Assembly (NCBI GenBank): GCA_018647275.1
Contig: JABGTH010000214.1
Span: forward strand, 1 to 9,025
Source: Paracoccaceae bacterium
Lineage (GTDB): Bacteria > Pseudomonadota > Alphaproteobacteria > Rhodobacterales > Rhodobacteraceae
Reading direction: 5' to 3'
Length of the DNA stretch: 9,025 bases
Shown: positions 1-6,746 of the stretch, piece by piece
How positions within the stretch are numbered: position 1 is the stretch's first letter
Layout of the letters: every line of letters begins with the position of its first letter
Translations under genes and position numbers: made by a program
Notes under the pieces: model-generated
Told to the model about the DNA's origin: nothing
What the model saw: the letters and a program-made list of their open reading frames with translations, nothing else
Databases searched by the model: none

Positions 1-297
1 GACGAAAAAGACAGCGTTTCCGACCCCGAAATGTGGGGCGATGTAGGTTATGGTCAGCACATAAAACGCAACGAAAGCACCCGCTAAAAATAGATGTTTG
101 GGGGCAGAGAGCAATTGGTTGAACCCTTCGGTTCCCATTACGACCATAACGACAAGACTGATGCTGAGCGCCACAAGGAACAGGATAACGGCAGCAGTTG
201 CTGGTGACCCGATATACTTGCCAAGTGCCGCGTTCAGACCGGCAAGCAATGGAATACCTATCCCAGCCAACAACATCGTTAAAGCGTATTGGGTCAT
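1..297 (-). CDS. DMT-type inner membrane transporter, YdcZ/DUF606 family (5' part, cut by window edge)
   Basis: The first 99 codons of a gene running off the left edge of the window. The N-terminus reads MTQYALTMLLAGIGIPLLAG and continues LNAALGKYIGSP, a glycine-rich first helix followed by the N-A-x-L-G motif I associate with the YdcZ (DUF606) branch of the drug/metabolite transporter superfamily. Three hydrophobic segments are visible at about residues 5-22, 33-54 and 67-88. The visible part ends in APHFGVGNAVFFV, also typical of the family. The ATG at 295-297 is preceded by AGGAA with about 6 bases of spacing, which fixes the start. The substrate is unknown. It lies downstream of parE on the same strand, with the doubtful ORF at 363-578 in between. 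Family assignment is from memory of the pattern. Confidence 0.8.
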   Translation of the reverse strand, partial: MTQYALTMLLAGIGIPLLAGLNAALGKYIGSPATAAVILFLVALSISLVVMVVMGTEGFNQLLSAPKHLFLAGAFVAFYVLTITYIAPHFGVGNAVFFV

Positions 298-362
298 CTC
301 AATTTCCTAATAAAGCCTGCGGTCCGATACAGTCCAGCAAGACATTTAACTTTGGGGAAAGA

Positions 363-578
363 TTACTGGGCGTAGGTCCACCATTGCTTAAAGCTTAAGG
401 CATATCGCAGGTGGTGCAAGCGATCTGACTTAAAGCGGTGGAGTTTGACGTAAGGTCGGGCTTTATCACAAACTGGCGATGACTGCTCTTGGGGTTGCCA
501 GATCCAACAGTTCGCGGCATCCTGCGCATCAATTTGAAATTGAAGACCCTTTAAAATTATTGTGCCACACCTAAACAT
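363..578 (-). CDS. Possible small protein overlapping the end of parE (unrecognised, 71 aa)
   Basis: I do not recognise this ORF. Its ATG (576-578) lies inside the last codons of parE, so the two frames overlap by 8 bases. A GAGGA sequence about 5 bases before the ATG would be a good ribosome binding site, which suggests translational coupling. The 71-residue product has no signal peptide or membrane segment. It is rich in Trp, His, Lys and Arg, with a CWIW stretch near residues 24-27 and a basic C-terminal half. It fills the otherwise empty gap between parE and the YdcZ-type transporter. Against it: no known family and no composition argument. It could be chance open sequence or a remnant. 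Confidence 0.28.
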   Translation of the reverse strand: MFRCGTIILKGLQFQIDAQDAANCWIWQPQEQSSPVCDKARPYVKLHRFKSDRLHHLRYALSFKQWWTYAQ

Positions 579-2538
579 CTAATTCCTCAACAAACCGCGC
601 GTTCTCTTGGATATATTGGTAGCGCATCTCGGGCTTTTTACCCATCAGGCGCTCGACCAGATCATCTGTTTCGCCCGGTTCGTCGTCGTCGATTGTCACG
701 CGGATCAGCTTGCGGGTGGCGGGGTTCATTGTGGTGTCTTTCAGGTCCTTGGCGTCCATTTCACCCAGTCCCTTAAAGCGCGACAGGTCAATCCGGCCTT
801 TGCCGCCGATCCCTTTTTCGAGCCATTTGTCCTTTTCCGCTTCATCAATGCAGTAGACCCGCTTGGCCCCTTGCGTGATGCGGAACAATGGTGGACAGGC
901 AAGGTACAGGTGTCCTGCATCAATCATGGGCCGCATTTGGGTAAAGAAGAACGTCATCAACAGCGCCGCGATGTGCGCGCCGTCGACGTCGGCATCGGTC
1001 ATGATGATGATTTTGTCATAGCGTAGATCATCGACGTTGAATTTGCTGCCCAGCCCAACACCCAGCGCTTGGGTCAGGTCAGAGATTTCGGCGTTGCTGC
1101 CCAATTTTGAAGAGGCCGCGCCCAGAACGTTTAGAATTTTACCACGCAGGGGCAACAATGCTTGGGTTTTGCGATCGCGTGCCATTTTAGCAGAGCCACC
1201 CGCGGAGTCCCCTTCCACGATGAACAACTCTGTCCCTTCGCGGGTCTTGGATGAACAATCGGTCAGCTTGCCTGGCAGACGCAGTTTGGCTGTCGCTGTC
1301 TTGCGCGAGGTTTCTTTTTCTTGACGACGACGTAGCCGCTCTTCGGCCCGCAGCACGAGGAAGTCGAGGATTGCACCCGCAGATTTGGTATCCGCAGCCA
1401 ACCAGTTGTCAAAGTGGTCGCGGACCGAATTTTCGACCATGCGCTGTGCATCAACAGTGGCAAGGCGGTCTTTGGTTTGGCCTACGAATTCAGGTTCGCG
1501 GATAAAGCAGGACACAAGCGCCCCTGCGCCTGTGGTCAGGTCTTCACGTGTGATTGTGCTGGCTTTTTTGTTGTTCACCAACTCGCCGTAGGCTTTGATA
1601 CCTTTCAGGATCGCGGCCCAAAATCCTGCTTCGTGCGTGCCGCCCTCTGGCGTTGGAACGGTGTTGCAATAAGACTGGATAAATCCGTCGCGGGCAGGCG
1701 TCCAGTTGATGGCCCACTCTACCTTACCCGGCACCTTGAATTTTTCAAAGGATACTGTGCCCGCAAATGGGGCTTCGGCGTAGGTGGTTGCACCCTTAAG
1801 GGATTCAGACAGGTAATCTGCCAAACCGCCGGGAAAGTGGAACTTCGCCTCTTGCGGTGTTTCGCCGTCGTTTTGGGATGTTTTCCAGCGGATTTCCACG
1901 CCTGAGAACAGGTATGCTTTTGAGCGTGCCATCTTAAACAGGCGTGCAGGTTTTAGCGTGAGCGACCCAAAGATGTCGGCATCGGGGTGAAAGGTCACAG
2001 CTGTGCCGCGACGATTTGGGGCGGCACCGATTTTGGCCAGTTTGCCCTGTGGGACGCCGCGCGAGAACTCCATCGCGAACAATTCTTTGTTGCGTGCCAC
2101 TTCGACCCGCAAGTGATCGGACAATGCGTTCACAACGGATGAGCCTACACCGTGTAAACCGCCAGACGTTTCATAGCTGTCGCCCGAGAATTTACCGCCT
2201 GCGTTCAGCGTACAGAAGATGATTTCGAGCGCTGATTTCTCTGGGTCCTTGGGGTGTGGCCCTGTTGGAATGCCACGTCCGTTGTCGCGCACAGAGACAT
2301 GACCGTTCTCGTGTAGTTCCACTTCGATCCAAGTTGCGTGTCCAGCCACAGCTTCGTCCATCGAGTTGTCGATGATTTCCGCAACCATGTGATGCAGCGC
2401 ACGATCGTCTTTACCGCCAATATACATCCCTGGACGCAGACGCACGTGCTCCATATCTTCCAAGATTTGGATGGAAGATGCATCATATTCGTCAGGGCTT
2501 GTTGTTGAGCCGGAAAGTAGATCGCTGGACATGGGCAT
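571..2538 (-). CDS. parE: DNA topoisomerase IV subunit B
   Basis: The ATPase subunit of topoisomerase IV, which works with ParC to unlink daughter chromosomes and relax supercoils. The 655 residues are complete. The GHKL ATPase domain shows EIIDNSMDEAV (N-box, residues 54-64), DNGRG (85-89) and GGLHGVG (126-132). The transducer has QTKDRL (354-359), whose lysine contacts the ATP gamma-phosphate in this family. The TOPRIM domain has EGDSAGG (442-448), PLRGK (463-467) and the metal-binding DADVDG (515-520), followed by RFKGLGEM (587-594). The length and the absence of the large GyrB-specific TOPRIM insertion of proteobacteria favour ParE over GyrB. The start is uncertain between ATG 2536-2538 and ATG 2530-2532; neither has a strong Shine-Dalgarno. 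The stop is TAG. parC is not in the window. No hairpin terminator was seen after the gene. Confidence 0.97.
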   Translation of the reverse strand: MPMSSDLLSGSTTSPDEYDASSIQILEDMEHVRLRPGMYIGGKDDRALHHMVAEIIDNSMDEAVAGHATWIEVELHENGHVSVRDNGRGIPTGPHPKDPEKSALEIIFCTLNAGGKFSGDSYETSGGLHGVGSSVVNALSDHLRVEVARNKELFAMEFSRGVPQGKLAKIGAAPNRRGTAVTFHPDADIFGSLTLKPARLFKMARSKAYLFSGVEIRWKTSQNDGETPQEAKFHFPGGLADYLSESLKGATTYAEAPFAGTVSFEKFKVPGKVEWAINWTPARDGFIQSYCNTVPTPEGGTHEAGFWAAILKGIKAYGELVNNKKASTITREDLTTGAGALVSCFIREPEFVGQTKDRLATVDAQRMVENSVRDHFDNWLAADTKSAGAILDFLVLRAEERLRRRQEKETSRKTATAKLRLPGKLTDCSSKTREGTELFIVEGDSAGGSAKMARDRKTQALLPLRGKILNVLGAASSKLGSNAEISDLTQALGVGLGSKFNVDDLRYDKIIIMTDADVDGAHIAALLMTFFFTQMRPMIDAGHLYLACPPLFRITQGAKRVYCIDEAEKDKWLEKGIGGKGRIDLSRFKGLGEMDAKDLKDTTMNPATRKLIRVTIDDDEPGETDDLVERLMGKKPEMRYQYIQENARFVEELDV

Positions 2539-2651
2539 GCTCGGAATTATTGGTTTTGATTAAGCATTAGTATGTCAGAGCATGACGCGTTGGGAAAGAT
2601 GCCATTGTTGCTTCATTGTTCCAAAGTCACAGGTTAAGTGTAGTAGGTTGG

Positions 2652-3047
2652 TTAGTCGTGTGTGCGTGACGCGTATAGCGCAAAGATTGCGGCCAATGCG
2701 ATAGACATTGCGTTGCCTAAAAAGATGGATGGGATGCTGGCGTTAAGTGTTGGGATAGTGGCAACGAACGCGCCAAGGCCAGAGGCCAAGAATAATGCGG
2801 TGGCCTGACCACGACGCATCATCAAAAAGATGGCACCGATTAGCCCTGCAATGACAGATATTCCAAATGCTATGAACACGTTGGTAGGACGTGTTTCGAT
2901 GATGCTTTGATATTCTGGCGGCAAGGTCAAAATGCCAGCTAAACTGAATTTTTGCACCAAATTGATGCAGCCCATCGTGTTCTAAAGAGCAGCAATGATA
3001 CTGATAGCCCAAAGCGCAATTCTAGATGCTTTTGATGCAGTGCTCAT
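2652..3047 (-). pseudogene. Small multi-pass membrane protein gene interrupted by an in-frame TAG
   Basis: Read from ATG 3045-3047, the frame encodes 21 residues (MSTASKASRI, then ALWAISIIAAL), an amber codon at 2982-2984, then NTMGCINLVQ and about 100 more residues to a TAA at 2652-2654. The total is 131 codons. An AAGG about 8 bases before the upstream ATG supports that start. The stop falls at the end of the first membrane helix. I recall small Roseobacter membrane proteins with an LYN-x-MGCIN pattern here, so the lost codon is probably Tyr (TAT or TAC changed to TAG). Hydrophobic segments lie at about residues 10-31, 56-76, 82-98 and 107-126. An internal ATG at 2973-2975 could restart translation and give a 107-residue protein without the first helix, but it has no good ribosome binding site. 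Function is unknown. It sits between the hydrolase and parE. Confidence 0.7.
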
Positions 3048-3062
3048 ATTGCTGCCTTTTAA

Positions 3063-3078
3063 TTCCCAGTGTTGGGAA
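3063..3078. repeat. Perfect inverted repeat between hydrolase and membrane protein gene
   Basis: TTCCCA, a 4-base loop, then TGGGAA: a perfect 6-bp stem. In the leftward direction it is followed by TTAAAAGG, which contains the ribosome binding site of the broken membrane protein gene. There is no long U-tract, so it is a poor intrinsic terminator. It could be a small operator or a 5'-leader hairpin. Sequences this short also arise by chance. Confidence 0.35.
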
Positions 3079-3134
3079 ACTGCAGGGGCGTACTACCGCT
3101 CTGTCTATCTTCATTACTCAAAATTGTGGGTGGA

Positions 3135-4037
3135 CTAGGGGATGTAAAAGTCATCCCCAATGACCCAATCGATAATGGCATCTGCCACTTCGACCGGTTT
3201 TTGGTGGAGAATCCAATGATCGGCCTCTTCAATTTCGACGCGCTTTAGTTGGGCGCAGTGGTCTTCCAGCTCTTGGGTTGTTTGTGGCAACAATGCCGTA
3301 TCGTTCATCCCCCAGATGAGCAGGTGATCACAGTGTACCTTTAGCTTTTCCAAGGGTAAGTCTGGTAGACCGTCAATAGGGACACCCACATCTGCGACCT
3401 TCAAGGGCGAAGCGCGGTACCAGTTTGTCATGCCACGCAAGCGACCTTCGCGCCCCCATTCGGTCTTGTAGGCCTCGAGCCGTTCGCCGATCAGCCAACT
3501 GTTGTCCATTTCTGCCGAAAAAAGATGGGTCATTTTGGCGAAGTCATCTGCCGCTAATGTTTCAGGGGATGTGTTTGATTTGATGAAGTTAATGTATTGG
3601 GACGCTTCAGATTGCGCACCGCCCTTGGCTAACTCCCTTTGAAAAGGAATTGGGTGCACGCCATTAGCAATGATAAGACGATTCACATGCTCGGGATGGA
3701 ACATGGCAATTCCGTAGGCCACGCTGGCACCCCAATCATGTCCCATAACGGCGATTTGGCCGCCTCCCACTAGATCGGTGTTGATCAAGGCGACGATGTC
3801 GCTGACCAGCTTTGATAACGTGTACTCGCCGACATCAGAGGGTGCCCAACTTTGGCCATAGCCGCGTTGGTCGGGTGCAATGCAGTGAAACATTCCAGAT
3901 AATTCAGGTGCCAAATCATCCCAAGCCCCAGAGTATTCGGGAAAGCCATGCAGCAGTATCAATTTGGGAAGATGAGGCTGTCCCCAAGAACGCGCAAAGA
4001 AATCGTGGCCGTTGAGAGAAAGGGTGTGGGTTTGCAT
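3135..4037 (-). CDS. Alpha/beta hydrolase, epoxide hydrolase-like
   Basis: A complete 300-residue alpha/beta hydrolase with no signal peptide, so presumably cytoplasmic. HGFPE (residues 30-34) forms the oxyanion hole. DQRGYGQS follows at 56-63. The nucleophile elbow GHDWG (99-103) carries Asp101 rather than Ser, typical of epoxide hydrolases and haloalkane/fluoroacetate dehalogenases. The likely acid is Asp246 (WGMNDTALLP) and the catalytic base His274 (EADHWILHQKP). In the cap, NWYR (205-208) supplies Tyr207, and Tyr148 could be the second ring-opening tyrosine, which favours epoxide hydrolysis over dehalogenation. The ATG at 4035-4037 has GGGAAAGG upstream as ribosome binding site. The stop is TAG. 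The physiological substrate cannot be told from sequence or neighbours. The gene heads a leftward run that continues into the broken membrane protein gene after an 87-base gap. Confidence 0.9.
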   Translation of the reverse strand: MQTHTLSLNGHDFFARSWGQPHLPKLILLHGFPEYSGAWDDLAPELSGMFHCIAPDQRGYGQSWAPSDVGEYTLSKLVSDIVALINTDLVGGGQIAVMGHDWGASVAYGIAMFHPEHVNRLIIANGVHPIPFQRELAKGGAQSEASQYINFIKSNTSPETLAADDFAKMTHLFSAEMDNSWLIGERLEAYKTEWGREGRLRGMTNWYRASPLKVADVGVPIDGLPDLPLEKLKVHCDHLLIWGMNDTALLPQTTQELEDHCAQLKRVEIEEADHWILHQKPVEVADAIIDWVIGDDFYIP

Positions 4038-4278
4038 GGTGGGCCTTTCCCGACTTGGCTGACTTTGTATCGTCGCGTTGGATTTTCTTGCATCTGAAGC
4101 AGATCATAGCGGTAAGTTTCACCATTGGAATGAGAAGCTGCGATAACTTAATTTATGCCGTTATGGCGGCTTTCAGAGGGGGCTCTAATTCAGAACGCAA
4201 AATAAGATCATTTATTTCGATAGAAATCTGAATGACTCTCGTTCTAGTTCGGATATAAATAAAAAACTGAGTCCCAAC
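4038..4278. promoter_or_regulatory. Divergent intergenic region, presumed promoters for the hydrolase and the MsrQ-like gene
   Basis: About 240 bases between oppositely oriented genes, noticeably AT-rich on the right side. GATATAAATAAA at 4252-4263 contains a TATAAA-like -10 candidate for the rightward gene. A short inverted repeat (ATTTC, GATA loop, GAAAT) lies at 4214-4227. No clear -35 box and no recognised operator was found, so the promoter assignment rests mainly on gene orientation. Confidence 0.35.
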
Positions 4279-4908
4279 TTGCTTTCACGACTTTCATTTT
4301 TAAGTCCTTACGCGCTGTGGTTTCTTTTTGCTTTGCCTGGAGGTTTGATGTTGGGGATTGCCTTTATGTCTGATGATCCTCGGATTTTTCATGAGTTGGT
4401 CCACATGTCGGGGTAGTTTTCAGCACGCTTTCTAATCGTCGCGATGATGGTGACCCCGTTGGCAATGTTGCTGCGCGGATGGCGTAGCCCTATTTGGTTT
4501 AAGAAAAACCGACGCTATTTGGGCGTTGCCCTCTTTGGCTATGCGGTACTTCATACCTTGTTTTATATCATTGATAAGGGATCGGTGGTGGGGGTTATCA
4601 ACGAAGTATCACGCTTCTATATTTGGAGAGGATGGATTGCATTCGTGATTTTTGTGCCGTTGGCGGTTACTTTGACTGACTATTTTGTGTGGATTATGGT
4701 GCCATGGTGGAAAACCCTGCAGCGTTGTACTTATGGCGCTGCGGTATTGACCTTGTTGCACTGGACGGCTCTGCACAATTACGAACACCCAACGTCTGCA
4801 ATCGTACACTTCCTACCTTTGACCCTGCTTGAGGCCTACAGTTTTTGGTATTGGCACATCAAACCAAGGGCGCGTACAGAAATGCCTAGGCGGCTCATGA
4901 CTGGATAA
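4279..4908 (+). pseudogene. MsrQ/YedZ-like ferric reductase-type haem membrane protein, interrupted by in-frame TAG and lacking an ATG start
   Basis: From TTG 4279 the frame reads LLSRLSFLSPYALWFLFALP and continues to HELVHMSG, then TAG (4414-4416), then FSARFLIVAMMVTPL and onward to TAA 4906-4908. That is 209 codons, about the normal MsrQ length. Families of this type usually read G-E-F/W-S-A-R-F here, so GAG changed to TAG is likely (TGG to TAG is possible). Counted from 4279, the expected haem ligands remain: His92 (GYAVLHTLFY), His161 and His166 (LLHWTALHN). The WKTLQR motif is also intact. MsrQ passes electrons to the periplasmic methionine sulfoxide reductase MsrP; no msrP is adjacent, so this may be one of the solo ferric reductase-like proteins. 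The frame is open back to 4189 but contains no ATG or GTG. An internal ATG at 4444 would give a 154-residue piece without the first helix and without a ribosome binding site. Confidence 0.72.
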
Positions 4909-4969
4909 TAATTGTCTGGTTACACGTTTCTAGATTGCCTTGTCAGCACGCCTTGTTAAGGCTTGCGGC

Positions 4970-6343
4970 ATGCGTTCAAAAATCATGTCATATCCCGCTC
5001 ATGCTAAAGCTGTTGCTACCCTTGGCTTACCATTGGTTGGAGGACACTTAGCGCAGATAGCCATTGGCGTGACAGACACTGTCATGCTGGGGTGGTACGG
5101 TGTTGATGCGCTGGCTGCTGTCACATTGGCCGCCAGTTATTTTTTTGTTCTTTTTCTTATGGGAGCGGGATTTGCATTTGCAGTCATGCCAATGGTCGCA
5201 ACATTTGATGCCGAAGAAGACGAGGTTAGCATTCGTCGCGTGACGCGCATGGGGCTGTGGCTGTCGATTGCCTACTCTGTTGCCATCATGCCTATCATGA
5301 TTTGGTCTGAATCTCTTTTCCTTTTCTTCGGGCAAGAACCAACAGTCGCTGCAGACGCGCAACAGTATTTGCGCATCGCCGGATTTGGGATGTTTCCATG
5401 GTTGGTGGCGATGGTCATCAAAAGCTATTTGGCGGCACTTGAGCGCACGCAAGTTGTGTTCTGGATTGCGGTGCTTGCTACTATTTGCAATGGATTAATT
5501 AACTACACCTTGATCTTTGGCAATTGGGGTGCTCCTGAAATGGGCATTCAGGGGGCCGCTATGGCGTCTGTGTTTACCCAATTAGTAGGTATGCTTGGGG
5601 TCGTTGTCTATGCGATCTTAGTTTTGCCTCAACACCAGTTGTTTGTTCGATTTTGGCGAGCGGATTGGGAAATGTTGATGCGGGTGTTCCGCTTGGGTGT
5701 TCCGATAGGTTTTACGGGGCTTTCTGAAACGGGTTTGTTCACGGCGACAGCTGTTATGATGGGTTGGCTTGGCACCGTGCCGTTGGCGGCACATGGTATC
5801 GCACTTCAGTGCGCTGGTATCACGTTCATGCTTCATCTGGGTATTAGTAACGTTGCAACGATCCGTGCAGGCAATGCGTTTGGGCGTGGCGATCGGGAGA
5901 ATCTGGTAAAAGGGGCACATGTTGTATTTGCCATGTCGTTAATGGCAGCCTTGTTGACGATTGTTGGATTTCTCCTTTGGCCAGAACCACTTATTCTTGC
6001 GTTCATGCAGCCGAGTGAGCCTGCACGAAATCAAATTTTGGTAATTGGCGTTGGCCTATTGGCAATGGCCGCACTGTTTCAATTGGTGGATGGCGCACAA
6101 GTCATTGCGTTGGGTCTACTTCGGGGTGTTCAAGACACCAAAGTGCCAATGTACATGGCTGCGTTCAGCTATTGGGGAATTGGTATGCCGTGCTCATACA
6201 TATTTGGGTTTGTGCTTGGGTATGAGGGGATCGGGGTTTGGATGGGTCTCGTGGTTGGGTTGGCGAGTGCTGCAATATTGCTAAGCGTACGCTTTTGGTC
6301 CGTTACCCTTGGTCGTGTAGGGATCGCATCTGAAGTTGGTTAG
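4970..6343 (+). CDS. MATE family multidrug efflux transporter (NorM-like)
   Basis: An intact inner membrane antiporter of the multidrug and toxic compound extrusion family, about 457 residues with roughly 12 membrane segments in two pseudo-symmetric halves. The N-lobe begins LPLVGGHLAQIAIGVTDTVM, with TDT at residues 35-37. The C-lobe repeats the theme in LGVPIGFTGLSETGLF. AAHGIAL (about 273-279) and TIRAGNAFGRGD (about 297-308) are characteristic NorM signatures. These pumps export cationic drugs or dyes in exchange for Na+ or H+; the substrate here is unknown. I chose ATG 4970-4972 because TTAAGG lies about 8 bases upstream. TTG 4940 would be longer without support, and ATG 4985 (MSYPAHAK) is a shorter alternative that matches the usual family N-terminus. 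The stop is TAG. The gene starts 61 bases after the broken MsrQ-like gene and may share its transcript. Confidence 0.94.
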   Translation: MRSKIMSYPAHAKAVATLGLPLVGGHLAQIAIGVTDTVMLGWYGVDALAAVTLAASYFFVLFLMGAGFAFAVMPMVATFDAEEDEVSIRRVTRMGLWLSIAYSVAIMPIMIWSESLFLFFGQEPTVAADAQQYLRIAGFGMFPWLVAMVIKSYLAALERTQVVFWIAVLATICNGLINYTLIFGNWGAPEMGIQGAAMASVFTQLVGMLGVVVYAILVLPQHQLFVRFWRADWEMLMRVFRLGVPIGFTGLSETGLFTATAVMMGWLGTVPLAAHGIALQCAGITFMLHLGISNVATIRAGNAFGRGDRENLVKGAHVVFAMSLMAALLTIVGFLLWPEPLILAFMQPSEPARNQILVIGVGLLAMAALFQLVDGAQVIALGLLRGVQDTKVPMYMAAFSYWGIGMPCSYIFGFVLGYEGIGVWMGLVVGLASAAILLSVRFWSVTLGRVGIASEVG

Positions 6344-6371
6344 GGTCGACCATTAGCCCTTCATCAACCGA

Positions 6372-6734
6372 TCAACCCTTTTTATGCAGCAAAGTGCTGC
6401 GCAAATCATCAGTGACCATATCGAGCTGATCTGGGGTAGCTTTAGACTGTACCCACTGGGTTGTGAAGTTCAGATAATCAACTGTGCGGTGAATGTCGCC
6501 AATGATGCGATTGGCAAGGATCCAAGCGCGTTCCTCTATCCATCCGTGAATTCTGGCAAGGTCATCTTCGGACAGTCTGCGCTCACCATGAGGTTTGATC
6601 TCTCCATTGCGCATGTTGATAATGGCAATTTGATCCATCTAAATACGTCGCAGACGATTTTCTGTGTCTACGCGAAACACGGCGGTACCGTTTTCACGAA
6701 CACGAAAGTATTAGTTTGGTAATTCACCAGCCAT
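6372..6734 (-). pseudogene. Small conserved hypothetical gene broken by in-frame TAA and TAG
   Basis: From ATG 6732-6734 the frame reads MAGELPN, TAA (6711-6713), YFRVRENGTAVFRV and DTENRLRRI, TAG (6639-6641), then directly MDQIAIINMRNGEIKPHG and on to TGA 6372-6374. The stretch between the stops and the one after it resemble a single small soluble Rhodobacteraceae protein that I recall as containing FRVRENG, DTENR-x-RRIEMDQIA and HRTxDxLNxTxQW. The TAG would then replace a Glu codon (GAG to TAG). The C-terminus (VTDDLRSTLLHKKG) also seems a few residues short of the usual form. The last 88 codons form an intact ORF starting at ATG 6636-6638, right after the TAG and with no Shine-Dalgarno of its own. 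Function unknown. It lies 12 bases after the aminotransferase stop, in the same frame, so it was probably cotranscribed with it. Confidence 0.66.
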
Positions 6735-6746
6735 AACTTTTCGTAA

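Noticed and set aside
98..398. Plus-strand frames at the left edge
   Set aside because: They are shadows of the minus-strand YdcZ-type transporter, which has a ribosome binding site, membrane helices and family motifs.
607..2486. Several open frames on both strands inside parE, up to 163 codons
   Set aside because: They lie wholly within a conserved gene, have no recognisable motifs and follow the codon structure of parE in other frames.
2743..3012. An 89-codon minus-strand frame overlapping the small membrane protein
   Set aside because: It is out of frame with the hydrophobic protein, rich in Cys/His/Trp without order, and the membrane protein frame explains the region better.
4940..4969. 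MATE start at TTG 4940
   Set aside because: ATG 4970 has a good TTAAGG upstream and gives the usual family length; the extra ten residues are unlike the family N-terminus.
6344..6371. Bidirectional terminator between MATE and the facing broken gene
   Set aside because: There is an 8-base palindrome (GGTCGACC) and a short T-run on the plus strand, but they are not adjacent and no stable stem precedes the T-run.
2652..6734. TAG read as a sense codon across the genome (recoding)
   Set aside because: parE, the hydrolase, the MATE pump and the aminotransferase all end in TAG at the expected family C-terminus, so TAG terminates translation here.
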